From Halochromatium sp. (GTDB lineage Bacteria; Pseudomonadota; Gammaproteobacteria; Chromatiales; Chromatiaceae), in contig POWB01000014.1 in assembly GCA_010912705.1 (NCBI GenBank), positions 55,802 through 119,801 on the forward strand: a DNA stretch of 64,000 nucleotides, written 5' to 3'. The position numbers and the translations under genes were made by a program. Below, piece after piece: positions 25,043 to 34,578 of the stretch. Every line of letters starts with the position of its first letter. The stretch's first letter is position 1. The notes below the pieces were generated by a model, which was not told the origin of the DNA, searched no databases, and worked only from the letters and a program-made list of their open reading frames with translations.

Positions 25043-28000
25043 CTAGGCATCGGTTGGGGCGGGCGTAACCTGGCCTTCCTCGTGGTCTTGCTGTGCGCTG
25101 CTGCGAGCGCCCAACAAGCGGTAGATACTGGGCACCAGTAACAGCGAGACCAGAGTCGAGAAGCTGAGTCCGGCGACGATGGTGACCGCCAAGGGACTCA
25201 GCATCTCCGAGCCCTCGCCGATGCCGAGCGCCAACGGCAGCATGCCGAAGACGGTGGTCAGGGTGGTCATCAGGATTGGTCGCAGCCGCAGCCGTGCCGC
25301 CTCGATGATGCCTGCATCGCGCGGGTCGCCCGCGCGTCGGCGTAGCTCGATGAACTCAACCAGCACGATGGCATTGTTGACGACGATACCGGCGAGCATG
25401 ATCATGCCTAACCAGACCGGCATCGAGAGGCCGGTGTCAGTCCAGCTGAGACCGAGCGCGACGCCGATCAGTGCGAAGGGCACTGAGAGCATGATGATCA
25501 AGGGGTTGCGCAGTGATTCATACTGCACCGCCATCACCACCAGCACCAAGAATACGGCCAGGCCGAGCAGGAGCCGACCGATGTCTTGACCCTGCTGTAG
25601 GGTCTCCAGACTGCCGGCCTCGTAGAGACGATAGCCGCGCGGCAGCGGCACCTCGGCGACGGCCGCGAGCGCCTGCTCGATCGCGGTGGCGAGGGTCAGG
25701 TCGCCGCCGATCGAGGCACTGATCTCGACGATGCGCTGCTGGCGGTCGCGTAGGATCGTCTCTGGCTGCGGCAGGATGCTGACCTTGGCAAGATCGCCGA
25801 GCCGGATCGGACGTCGAACTGAATCGCCCTGGTCGGCATCGCGGGAGCGGTTACCCGGCTCGCGGCCAAACAGGATGATCGACTCGAGATCGCCGGGGGT
25901 GGCGATATCCTCGCGGTCTAGGCGCAGGCGTACATCGATGCTGCGATCGCCTTCGATCAACTCGGTGATGATCTGGCCCTCGAGCGCAAACCGCAGCACG
26001 CGGCCAATCTCTTGCACATCTAGCCCCTGACTGGCAGCGCGCTGCCGGTCGACCTCAATCGACAGCTCGCGGGTCGGCTCCTGGTTGGAGTGCTGGAGGT
26101 TACGCAGGCCTTCGACGCCCTTGAGCCGCTCAAGCATGGCGTCGGCGAGTTGAATCAGGGTGTCTAGCTCCGGCCCCTTCAGCCGCAAGCTCAGATCATC
26201 ATCGCCACGATTGAAGCGGATGCCGCGAATGCCGCGGCTGTATAGCGAGGTTCTCAAGCCGGGGATGGCTGCCGCTTTGATCTCCGCTTTCACGCGCTCG
26301 ATCCATTCACTCGTGCTCAGGTTGCGCTCCGCGAGCGGGACGAGCTGGACTTGGATGCTGGCGCGATGGCTGCTCTCAAAGCTTGAGCGGCCGAAGACAA
26401 AACCGCCGACGGTGGTGAACAGGGCGCCTGTCTCAGGCTGAGCCGCGACGATCGCCTCCACCTGGCGCGTGAGTGCATCCATCTGTTCTAGGTTGACGCC
26501 GTTGTCAGCGGTGAGACTGACACGCACATCACCCTCGTCCAGTGTCGGCAGGAAGGCCGGCTTGGCTGAGAATAGGCCAGGTGCCGTCGCCGCCAGCGCG
26601 GCGATGAACAGCGGCAGCACCAGCCAAGGCCTGGGTAGCAGGCGCCGCAGCAGCCAGCGATAGCCGTTTTCAAGTGCCTGCATGGCGCGGTCGATCAGGC
26701 GTCGGAGCCATCCCTCATGGCCGGCAGGCACTTGCCTTGCCAGGGCCGGCACCAGCGTCAGTGCCACCACCAAGGAGGCAACGATCGCCGCCGAGATGGT
26801 AAAGATCAGCTCGCGGAACAGGAGTCCGATGAGCCCGCCGATGAACAGGAATGGCAGCACCGCGGCCAGGTTGGTCGAGGTTGAGGCGACGATGGCACCA
26901 GTGACCTCACGTGCCGCATGGCTGGCCGCTTGCAGCGGCGGCTCGCCACGGCGTTGGTGGCGATGGATGTTCTCGAGCATAACGATGGTGCTGTCGACCA
27001 GCATACCGATGCCGAGTGCCAGACCACCCAGGGTCATGATATTGAAGGTGAGGCCAAAGGCGGCCATCAGGATGAAGGTGACCAGGATGGCGATCGGGAT
27101 GGCGCTGCCGATGATCAGGGTGCGGCGCAGGCTGCCTAAGAACAGGTAGACCACCAGCATCGCCAAGAGCGCGCCGCCCAGTGCCGCCTGGATCGCGTTG
27201 CTCAGCGACTGGCGGATATAGCGGGCTTGGTCGTCGACCTTGGCGATCTGGATATCATCCGGTACCAGCCCCTCGGCCTCGAGTCGGGCCAGCTCGGCAT
27301 CGACCGCTTCGACCACGGCGACAGTGTTGCTGAGCGGCTGTTTCTGGATCGAGAGCTTGATGCCGGGGGCGCCGTCGAGTCGGATGCGCAGACGCTCCTC
27401 GGCGCCGCTGTCGAGCACCTGCGCCACTTCGCCGAGGCGTAGCTGCTCGGCACCAGGGGTTGCGGCATCACTCAGTGGGAGCGCGGCGATCTGCTCGACC
27501 GAGTCGAAGCGCCCACCGGTGCGTGCACTCAGTTCACCATCGTTCATCAGCAGCCGTCCAGCGGGCACATCCCGATTGGCAGCTTGCAGCCGCGCTTGCA
27601 GATCAAGCACGTCAAGTCCGAGGCCGGCGAGCCGGTATTGATCGGCAATGATGCTGACCTCGCGCTCCAGCCCGCCACCAACCTCAGCGGCCGCGACACC
27701 TGGCAGGGTCAGCAACTGCCGGCCGAGGTCATAATCGACCAGGTCGCGCAGCTCGATCGGATCGCGCAGGGTCGAGCCGATCACATACTCGGCCACCGGC
27801 AGCTGGAACGGGTCGCGCTTGTAGATGATCGGCGGCTCGATGCTCTCAGGCAGAAAGCGCTTGGCGCGATCGAGCCGAGCGCTGGCATCGCGCAAGGCCT
27901 GATCGACATCGTCGCCGTAGCGAAATGAGAGATCGATGGCCGAGCGGCCTTCGCTGGTGCTCGATTGAATCGCGATCGCGCCCTCGGTGATGGCCAGCTG

Positions 28001-28213
28001 CTCCTCGAGCTGGCGGGTGATCTCGTCTTCCATCACCGTTGCCGGCACGCCGGGGTCGAGCACACGCACGCGCACGTCTGGGTAAGTGATCTGTGGCAAG
28101 AGATCGACGTTTAGGCGCTCGAGGGCGAAGGCGCCGAGCACCATCACCGCGAGCGTCATCATCAGAACGCCGATGGGGTGTCGGATGGACCAGGTCGAGA
28201 GTCCTGTATTCAT
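25043..28213 (-). CDS. RND-family efflux pump inner-membrane subunit (AcrB/HAE1-like)
   Basis: Proton-driven exporter of 1056 residues starting MNTGLSTWSIRHPIGVLMM, with GGA upstream of the ATG. It has the usual RND layout: one N-terminal helix, a large periplasmic loop, six helices, a second loop and six helices. The TM4 proton-relay segment reads GMLVDSTIVMLENIHRH: the first Asp is kept, and the second position often occupied by Asp is Ser. No membrane-fusion protein or outer-membrane channel gene is adjacent, so partners must be encoded elsewhere. The substrate is unknown. Confidence 0.92.
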   Translation of the reverse strand: MNTGLSTWSIRHPIGVLMMTLAVMVLGAFALERLNVDLLPQITYPDVRVRVLDPGVPATVMEDEITRQLEEQLAITEGAIAIQSSTSEGRSAIDLSFRYGDDVDQALRDASARLDRAKRFLPESIEPPIIYKRDPFQLPVAEYVIGSTLRDPIELRDLVDYDLGRQLLTLPGVAAAEVGGGLEREVSIIADQYRLAGLGLDVLDLQARLQAANRDVPAGRLLMNDGELSARTGGRFDSVEQIAALPLSDAATPGAEQLRLGEVAQVLDSGAEERLRIRLDGAPGIKLSIQKQPLSNTVAVVEAVDAELARLEAEGLVPDDIQIAKVDDQARYIRQSLSNAIQAALGGALLAMLVVYLFLGSLRRTLIIGSAIPIAILVTFILMAAFGLTFNIMTLGGLALGIGMLVDSTIVMLENIHRHQRRGEPPLQAASHAAREVTGAIVASTSTNLAAVLPFLFIGGLIGLLFRELIFTISAAIVASLVVALTLVPALARQVPAGHEGWLRRLIDRAMQALENGYRWLLRRLLPRPWLVLPLFIAALAATAPGLFSAKPAFLPTLDEGDVRVSLTADNGVNLEQMDALTRQVEAIVAAQPETGALFTTVGGFVFGRSSFESSHRASIQVQLVPLAERNLSTSEWIERVKAEIKAAAIPGLRTSLYSRGIRGIRFNRGDDDLSLRLKGPELDTLIQLADAMLERLKGVEGLRNLQHSNQEPTRELSIEVDRQRAASQGLDVQEIGRVLRFALEGQIITELIEGDRSIDVRLRLDREDIATPGDLESIILFGREPGNRSRDADQGDSVRRPIRLGDLAKVSILPQPETILRDRQQRIVEISASIGGDLTLATAIEQALAAVAEVPLPRGYRLYEAGSLETLQQGQDIGRLLLGLAVFLVLVVMAVQYESLRNPLIIMLSVPFALIGVALGLSWTDTGLSMPVWLGMIMLAGIVVNNAIVLVEFIELRRRAGDPRDAGIIEAARLRLRPILMTTLTTVFGMLPLALGIGEGSEMLSPLAVTIVAGLSFSTLVSLLLVPSIYRLLGARSSAQQDHEEGQVTPAPTDA

Positions 28214-28447
28214 TGACAATTCCAAGAGATGACGGCGATTGGCAAGCCCAGCACAGGGGCCTGAGCAGCTGGCGGCCGATGTGCTCTGAAACACTGAGCA
28301 TTAGGGACAATGTGAACCAATCCGCAGACATTAGGACGTTTGTCATGGATAATAAGTCCCGGAGGTACTGAGCGATCAGTGATGACCTCAGCGAGACTGG
28401 TCCAACGAGCCTTTTTGATCCACTGCCAGAGCGAGTTTATTGAGCAC

Positions 28448-28615
28448 ATGTTACCGAAGCGTCGCGGCCGCCAACCCGATCTCTTCAAGGTCCTTGTGGT
28501 CGCGTTGGCGGTTGGGATGACGCTAACGCTGGGCTATCAGATCAACCTCTACCACCTTGGTCAGGTTCAGCCGATGGCTGAGCGGACACCGGCGCCGCCG
28601 ATCATCGATGGCTGA
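28448..28615 (+). CDS. Small single-pass membrane protein, unknown function
   Basis: Predicted 55 residues: a basic N terminus (MLPKRRGRQPDLF), one membrane helix (about 14-33, VLVVALAVGMTLTLGY) and a short Pro-rich tail. I do not recognise the family. Its stop overlaps the next gene's start in ATGGCTGA, a common sign of translational coupling and the main reason to believe it is real. No clear ribosome site is visible before the ATG. Confidence 0.45.
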   Translation: MLPKRRGRQPDLFKVLVVALAVGMTLTLGYQINLYHLGQVQPMAERTPAPPIIDG

Positions 28616-29612
28616 AGGGGCTGACCGCTTGAGCCATTCGCATCCGCTCAAGGTTGGGGTCGTCGGGGTCGGTTATCTCGGCCGCTTCCATGCCCTTATC
28701 TATGCTCGCCTTGAGCAGGTCGAGCTGGTCGGCGTTTGTGATACCGACCCCGAGCGTGCCGCGGGCATTGCCGCTGAAGCCGGCTGTGCGGCTTGGGATG
28801 ATCCATTTGCATTGATTGGCCGGGTTGATGCAGTCAGTATCGCGGTGCCAACTCGTGCCCATCATGCGGTGGCTTGCGCCTATCTGGAGCAGGGCATTCA
28901 TGTGCTGCTCGAGAAACCGCTTGCGGTGGATGCGCAGGAAGGGGCCGAGATCGTCCGTGCGGCCGAGCAGCATGATGCGGTCTTGCAGGTGGGCCATCTG
29001 GAGCGTTTCAATGCTGGCGTGATGGCATTGGCCGCGCGCATCGATGCGCCTCGCTATATCGAGGCCCAGCGCATGGGTGGCTTCGTCGAGCGTGCAACCG
29101 ATGTCGACGTGGTCGCCGATCTGATGATCCATGATATCGATATCATCCTTGCCCTAGTCGATGCCGATCTCATCGATGTACGGGCGGTTGGCACGCCCGT
29201 GCTGACGCCGCGCGTAGACATTGCGAGCGCCCGCCTTGAGTTCAGTAATGGCACCGTTGCCAATGCCGTCGCCAGCCGGGTCTCAGATAAGAAGACGCGG
29301 CGGATTCGCGTGTTCCAGCCACGGGGCTATCTCTCGCTCGATTTCATTGGCCAGACCCTTGATAGCGCTGCGCCCGCACAATCAGGGGAAGGCCAGCGTC
29401 GCGAGATCCAGCGCTCGCGGGTCATGGTCGAGCTGGTGCAGCCGCTCGATCGCGAGATTGAGGCCTTCATCCAGTGCCTGCGCACACAAGAGCGACCGCT
29501 CGTCGATGGTCATACCGGGCTACGTGCGCTTGAGGTCGCTTTGCAGGTGCAGGCCAGTATTGCCAGTCAACAGAGCGCGCTGCCAACGCACCCTGACCAT
29601 CTCCGAGGCTAA
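28608..29612 (+). CDS. Gfo/Idh/MocA-family NAD(P)-dependent oxidoreductase
   Basis: Sugar or nucleotide-sugar dehydrogenase of 334 residues. It has the Rossmann motif GVVGVGYLGRFHA (about residue 16) and the family signature VLLEKPLAVD near 103, with the catalytic Lys. The C-terminal half has the family's beta-sheet domain. The start is ATG 28608, overlapping the small upstream gene; TTG 28629 with AAGGGG upstream is an alternative. Its 3' end overlaps the convergent pdxA by 93 bases. Members near envelope genes often act on UDP-GlcNAc-type sugars (for example GnnA of lipid A synthesis), but the substrate here is not proven. Confidence 0.85.
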   Translation: MAEGADRLSHSHPLKVGVVGVGYLGRFHALIYARLEQVELVGVCDTDPERAAGIAAEAGCAAWDDPFALIGRVDAVSIAVPTRAHHAVACAYLEQGIHVLLEKPLAVDAQEGAEIVRAAEQHDAVLQVGHLERFNAGVMALAARIDAPRYIEAQRMGGFVERATDVDVVADLMIHDIDIILALVDADLIDVRAVGTPVLTPRVDIASARLEFSNGTVANAVASRVSDKKTRRIRVFQPRGYLSLDFIGQTLDSAAPAQSGEGQRREIQRSRVMVELVQPLDREIEAFIQCLRTQERPLVDGHTGLRALEVALQVQASIASQQSALPTHPDHLRG

Positions 29613-30596
29613 TGCAAGCGCAGCTTTCAGGCTGCCAAGATTGGCCCGCCCAGTCCCAGCAATATCCAAGGCCGTGCCGTGATCGACCGAGGTGCGGATG
29701 ATCGGCAAGCCGAGCGTCACATTGACCGACTGACCGAAGCCGAGATGCTTGAGCACCGGTAGGCCTTGGTCGTGATACATCGCCAGTACCGCATCAGCCT
29801 GCTCAAGCCGATGCGGCACAAAGACCGTATCCGCTGGCAATGGCCCCTGCAGGTGCATGCCCTCAGCCTGAAGCCTGGTGATCAACGGGGTCAGAACCTC
29901 TTGCTCCTCCTGTCCGAGATGCCCGCCTTCACCAGCATGAGGGTTCAGTCCGCAGATCAGGATTCGCGGGTTGGGGATGCCAAAACGCTCATCGAGGCTG
30001 CTGACCAAGATGCGGATGATGCGCTCTAGTCTGGGCTCGGTGATCGCATTGGGAACCGCAGCCAGAGGCAGATGGGTGGTCGCCAAGGCCACCCGCAGCC
30101 CGGGTGCGGTCAGCATCATCACCGGGATGGGTGGAGGCCCGCCGTCGCCGGCGCAGCGCTCGGCGAGGAATTCGGTATGGCCGCTGAAGGCTAGGCCGGC
30201 ATCATTGATGATGCCTTTGTGCACGGGGCCGGTGACCAGTGCATCCCAGCGTCCGTTGAGACAACCGTCGCAGGCTGTCTTGAGGCTGTCGAGCACATAA
30301 GCGGCATTGGCCGGATTCAGCTCGCCGGCGCGGGCAGGGACGGAGAGACGAGCGGCGGCATCGACTAGCAGGCGTCCGCGGGCTGATGGTGCTGGCGGTT
30401 GCTCGGGATCGAAGGGCTCCAGTGTCAGGGGCAGATCGAGTCTCTGCGCCCGCTCCGCGAGGAGACTCGGATCGCAGACCGCAACCAGCTCCGCCGTATG
30501 CGGCTGCTGCGCGATCGCGACGCAGAGGTCAGGGCCGATCCCCGCTGGCTCGCCGGGTGTCAGTGCGAGCCGTTGCGGCTTAGTCGTCGTACTCAT
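29520..30596 (-). CDS. pdxA: 4-hydroxythreonine-4-phosphate dehydrogenase
   Basis: NAD-dependent enzyme of pyridoxal phosphate synthesis. It has 358 residues, somewhat longer than the usual 329. Motifs: LTPGEPAGIGPDL at the N terminus, TGPVHKGIIND, FSGHTEFLAE, and the metal-binding His residues in GLNPHAGEGGHLG and AMYHDQGLP. ATG 30596 overlaps the surA stop by 17 bases. The extra C-terminal tail, after ALALASEM, lies in the 93-base overlap with the oppositely directed oxidoreductase gene. The order lptD-surA-pdxA is standard in gammaproteobacteria. Confidence 0.95.
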   Translation of the reverse strand: MSTTTKPQRLALTPGEPAGIGPDLCVAIAQQPHTAELVAVCDPSLLAERAQRLDLPLTLEPFDPEQPPAPSARGRLLVDAAARLSVPARAGELNPANAAYVLDSLKTACDGCLNGRWDALVTGPVHKGIINDAGLAFSGHTEFLAERCAGDGGPPPIPVMMLTAPGLRVALATTHLPLAAVPNAITEPRLERIIRILVSSLDERFGIPNPRILICGLNPHAGEGGHLGQEEQEVLTPLITRLQAEGMHLQGPLPADTVFVPHRLEQADAVLAMYHDQGLPVLKHLGFGQSVNVTLGLPIIRTSVDHGTALDIAGTGRANLGSLKAALALASEMVRVRWQRALLTGNTGLHLQSDLKRT

Positions 30597-31917
30597 CGAG
30601 TCGGATCTCCAGATAGGCCTCGTCTCGCAGTCGTTGCAGCCAGAGCTCCTTGGCCTCCTCGGCCTTGCGCAGGCGTAGCGCGTCCTTGGCCCTGAGCCGT
30701 AATAACTCGTCGGCGGTATCCTGCTCACGGCGCTCGGTGACCTGAACGATGTGCCAGCCGAATGGGCTCTGGAAGGGTTGACTGATCTCGCCCGGGCTCA
30801 GCTCGTCCATCTCGCGCTCAAAGGCCGGCACGGTGTCGCCTGGACTCACCCAGCCGAGATCGCCGCCATTCAAGGCCGAGCCGGTGTCATCGGAATGCGA
30901 GCGGGCCAGGGTGGCAAAGTCATCACCGCCAATGATGCGCAGACGCAACTGCTCGAGCCGCCGTTGCGCATCTTCATCCGAGACCACCTCGCTGGTACGA
31001 ATCAGGATATGCCGGGCGTTGGTTTGGGTGATGGGCTTGGGGGCGTCCCCTTTGATATCGCTGACCATGATTATATGAAAGCCACTCGGGCTGCGGATCG
31101 GGTCTGTCAGCTCGCCGCGGGCTAGGGTCTGCGCTGGCTGCGCCGCCAGGCTTGGGACTTCACCAAGCGGGAACCAGCCTAGATCACCCCCTTCTTGGGC
31201 ACGACCGCCGTCTGATTTGGCACGCGCGAGGCTGGCAAAGTCCTCACCCTGACGCAGGCGCCTGGCGATGGCTTGAGCCTCGTTGCGGGCCTGCTCTACC
31301 TGCGCTGCATTCGCCCTGTCCGGTACCGCAATTAAGATATGGCTCAGTCGCACCTCGCTGCGCGTGATCAGACTATCGCGCTCGGTCTCGACGAACCGAT
31401 CGACCTCCTGCTCACTGACTCGAACCTCCTTGACCACCTCCTCTTGCTGCAGCCGCGAGGTGATGATCTGGCGGCGAGTATCCTCACGAAAGGCCTCAAA
31501 AGAGATCGCATTGGCCTCCAGGGTCTCGCGCAATTCCATGAGCCCCATGCCGTTGCGGGCGGCGATGTTGGTCAAGGCCTCGTTCAGCGTTGCCTCATCG
31601 ATCTCGATCCCCAGGGTTTGCGCGCGCTGAATCTGTAGGCGCTCAAGGATCAATTGATCGAGCACCTGCTCCTTGAGGATGGCTGGGTCAGGGATGGCGG
31701 CACCGCGCGATTGCAGCTCTGGGACCAGCAAGTCGATCTGGCTATCGAGCTCGCTTTGGACGATGACATCGTCATTGACAACCGCGACAATGGCGTCGAG
31801 CGGTTGGATGCGGGCCTGTGCCCAGCCCGCTGTCCAGCCGATTGTCAAACAACCGGCCAAGAGCATGATGAGCGTCGCCGGCGGGCGTCGCAGGTTCTCA
31901 ATCGACTTGATAGCCAT
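30580..31917 (-). CDS. surA: Periplasmic chaperone and peptidyl-prolyl isomerase SurA
   Basis: Escorts outer-membrane proteins such as LptD to the BAM complex. It has 445 residues: a signal peptide (hydrophobic at about 14-30, ending GWAQA), the SurA N domain (PLDAIVAVVNDDVI), a first parvulin domain starting VRLSHILIAVP, a second starting ARHILIRTS, and a C-terminal helix. ATG 31917 with GAGAAG upstream fits. Its start overlaps lptD by 20 bases and its end overlaps pdxA, so the three genes form one operon. Confidence 0.96.
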   Translation of the reverse strand: MAIKSIENLRRPPATLIMLLAGCLTIGWTAGWAQARIQPLDAIVAVVNDDVIVQSELDSQIDLLVPELQSRGAAIPDPAILKEQVLDQLILERLQIQRAQTLGIEIDEATLNEALTNIAARNGMGLMELRETLEANAISFEAFREDTRRQIITSRLQQEEVVKEVRVSEQEVDRFVETERDSLITRSEVRLSHILIAVPDRANAAQVEQARNEAQAIARRLRQGEDFASLARAKSDGGRAQEGGDLGWFPLGEVPSLAAQPAQTLARGELTDPIRSPSGFHIIMVSDIKGDAPKPITQTNARHILIRTSEVVSDEDAQRRLEQLRLRIIGGDDFATLARSHSDDTGSALNGGDLGWVSPGDTVPAFEREMDELSPGEISQPFQSPFGWHIVQVTERREQDTADELLRLRAKDALRLRKAEEAKELWLQRLRDEAYLEIRLDEYDD

Positions 31918-34348
31918 AGACTTCTCGTTGCAGAAAACGGTCGACGGAGCTACCGAAGGCACCTAAGCCCGCAAGCTCCACTTGTAGCATCACCGAAGTG
32001 CTAGCGGTGCTATCGGCGCTGTTCTTGAAATGGCGTCCGAGCACACGGATCTTCCAGCAGCACTGGCCGAATTCGATCCCGGCAAAGGCATCGTTGGTCT
32101 CTTCGGTCTCCAGTGAATAGAGCCAGCGCCCAACGACATTGACCGCGTTGGAGATCGGCATCCGAAAGGAGAGATCCGTGGTCTCAAAGCGGTTCTCGAT
32201 GCTGGTGCCGCGATCATAGCGGTAGGCGAGGTTGACCAACCGCTCGGCACCCGGCTCCAGGTACTGTAGCTGAAGTGTGCGGCGACCCCATTGATCGGTC
32301 TCTTCGCCTGGGTCCCATTCGATGCTGGCACGCCCGCGCCAGCGGTCGAAGAGCTGTGCGGCAAGCTCGCCGGCGATCGGTGACTCGTTCGCGACCTCGG
32401 TCGGCCCAAAGATCTGTACGCGTCGATCGGCGAAGTAGAGGATGCGCCCGACACTCAAGCGCAGCATCTCGGTGCCGGTTTGCGCGTTCAGCAAGCGCGA
32501 GCTGAGCGCGGTGGTGATCTGATTGGCATCGCCGATGCGGTCGCGTCCGGTGAACCGGTTACTACGGAACAGGTTGGCAAAATTAAAGGTCAGCTCGGAG
32601 CTGTCGAAGACAGGGGTGGCTGACTGATCCTCGTAGGGGGTGTAGAGATAGTAGAGCCGTGGTTCTAGGGTCTGTAACGCGGGCGCGCCAAGCCAGTTGG
32701 CGTTGCGCTCGAACACCAGCTTACCATCGACCTCAACACTGGGGATCGAGTGGCTCGGCGAGGTTGGCTGATCGGGCCCGGTGTTGCTGAGGTCGTAGCC
32801 ACTGAGGTTGAGTGACAGCGTCGGGATCAGATGGCCGTAGCTGCGCCGAAGCGGCAGGCTTAAGCTCGGCTGCATCGCAAGGCGTTGACCGTAGACGATA
32901 TGGTTATGATCAAAATAGTCATATTCAGCGTTGACGCTGGCGACCAGGCCAGCCCCAAGCGCAACCGGATTCAGATTAAAGAGGACCTGTGGTAGCCGAC
33001 CATAGGGTCGTTGCTCAGGCGTAAGCTCGGAGTCAACCGTCTGATAGCCCTCGAGCACGGTCTGCAGTGACCAGCCATCGCCCATGTAGCCCAGCGTTCC
33101 ACGTTGCAGCAGACGGCGCGTGCTGGTGATATCCAGGCCATTGCCGAAATCCTCCAGATAGCGATCGTCGGAGACGGCGCTGAATTCGAGCAGGGTGCTA
33201 AAGCGGTTGAGCCAGAGTCCCGACTCCTCGAGATTCAGCGCCCAGCGCGCGCCATTGCCGTCGTACTTGGCATCATCAGGTATCAGCTCAGCCTCGATGC
33301 GGCCGCGGTCGTTGCGAGTCAGGTAGCGCAGCTCAGTGCCCATGAGTAAGCCGCGCTCGCTGAGGAAATGCGGTGAGAGGGTTGCATCAAGATTCGGCGC
33401 GATATTCCAGTAGTAGGGCACGACGAGTTCGAAGCCGCTCTCATCCGAGGAGCCGATGGTTGGGATCAGGAAGCCACTCCGGCGCCGATCGTCGATCGGG
33501 AAGCGGAGATAGGGGGTGTAGACGAGGGGAACCCCCTTGATGCGCAGGCGGGCATCGCGCGCGACCCCAATACCCTGCTCCTGATCGAGCTTGAGCTTAG
33601 ACGCCTTGATCGACCAGGCATTGCTGCCCGGTGGGCAGGTTGAGTAAACCAGACCGCGATAGCGCGTTTGCGCTGGACCGAGCAGCTCGGCAAGGTTGGC
33701 CGTGCCACGCAGATTCGCTGTCTGCGAAAATCGATAGCTGACGTTCTGCATCTGGCCTTGGTTGGTCTCGAGGTTGAGCAAGGCCGGGTCCCCGATCATT
33801 CTCAACCCTGGTCGCTCCAGCAAGGTTGCGCCCTGGGTCTTGATGTCTCCGCTGTTGCGATCGTATGTCAGCGTATCGGCGACAATCCGCTCTTGCGCGC
33901 GGCGCACCTCGACCCCTCCGCTCAGCGTCAGAAGGCCGCTATCCTGCTGATAGGCGACCGCGCCGGTGTCGATCTCGACGGGCGTGTCTGGGGCCGGCTC
34001 AGGTGCTGTTGGCATCGCGCCGAGCTGGGTTGGGCGAGGTCCGCAGAAGTCCCAGTCCAATCCCTGGTGCAATAGTGCATCGCGTGCTGCGCTGTTCGAC
34101 CCTTCGAGCGCAGCGACCGGCTCGGTAGGTATCGGCTCTGGTGCTGTGGCTGGCGCTGACGGTTGCTCAAGCAGGGATGAGCGCAGTTGTGAGGCTGGCG
34201 GTGGCCTTGATGCTGGTGCTGGCCTGCTAGCCTCGGCCGCCTCCAAGGCTAGCTGCTGGGCCTGGGGCTGGCCTGGTCCCCAGAGCATGATCCAGGGCAG
34301 CAGGCTGGCAACGCCCGTGAGGATGTGTCTGCGGTCCAAAGCGGTCAT
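31898..34348 (-). CDS. lptD: LPS-assembly protein LptD
   Basis: Outer-membrane barrel that places lipopolysaccharide on the cell surface with LptE. About 816 residues. After the signal and a Pro/Ala-rich linker comes the periplasmic OstA-like beta-jellyroll (about 145-260), then the 26-strand barrel domain. The four Cys of the conserved disulfides are visible: FCGPR, STCPPG and the adjacent pair QCCW near the C terminus. ATG 34348 is chosen as the first start giving a membrane-spanning signal; upstream in-frame codons look non-coding. Operon with surA and pdxA. Confidence 0.95.
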   Translation of the reverse strand: MTALDRRHILTGVASLLPWIMLWGPGQPQAQQLALEAAEASRPAPASRPPPASQLRSSLLEQPSAPATAPEPIPTEPVAALEGSNSAARDALLHQGLDWDFCGPRPTQLGAMPTAPEPAPDTPVEIDTGAVAYQQDSGLLTLSGGVEVRRAQERIVADTLTYDRNSGDIKTQGATLLERPGLRMIGDPALLNLETNQGQMQNVSYRFSQTANLRGTANLAELLGPAQTRYRGLVYSTCPPGSNAWSIKASKLKLDQEQGIGVARDARLRIKGVPLVYTPYLRFPIDDRRRSGFLIPTIGSSDESGFELVVPYYWNIAPNLDATLSPHFLSERGLLMGTELRYLTRNDRGRIEAELIPDDAKYDGNGARWALNLEESGLWLNRFSTLLEFSAVSDDRYLEDFGNGLDITSTRRLLQRGTLGYMGDGWSLQTVLEGYQTVDSELTPEQRPYGRLPQVLFNLNPVALGAGLVASVNAEYDYFDHNHIVYGQRLAMQPSLSLPLRRSYGHLIPTLSLNLSGYDLSNTGPDQPTSPSHSIPSVEVDGKLVFERNANWLGAPALQTLEPRLYYLYTPYEDQSATPVFDSSELTFNFANLFRSNRFTGRDRIGDANQITTALSSRLLNAQTGTEMLRLSVGRILYFADRRVQIFGPTEVANESPIAGELAAQLFDRWRGRASIEWDPGEETDQWGRRTLQLQYLEPGAERLVNLAYRYDRGTSIENRFETTDLSFRMPISNAVNVVGRWLYSLETEETNDAFAGIEFGQCCWKIRVLGRHFKNSADSTASTSVMLQVELAGLGAFGSSVDRFLQREVYGYQVD

Positions 34349-34578
34349 GCGTTCGATGAGCGGTTGCTTTCGCGGCGAGCAGTAGGGTGAAACCAGGCTA
34401 CTCTGCCTATCTTGCACCAGAGTCGGCAAAATCCGTGTAAGGTCGCACATCTGCCCTGGCGCGGCAAACGCGCTGGCTGTGATGTCGCCAGCAGCAGTGG
34501 TGGCCAGCGCTGCTGGGGTAGCCGCTGGGGTTTGATAAAATCTGGTTGATCAAGTGTTTGATGACGGAGGGAGTGGGG

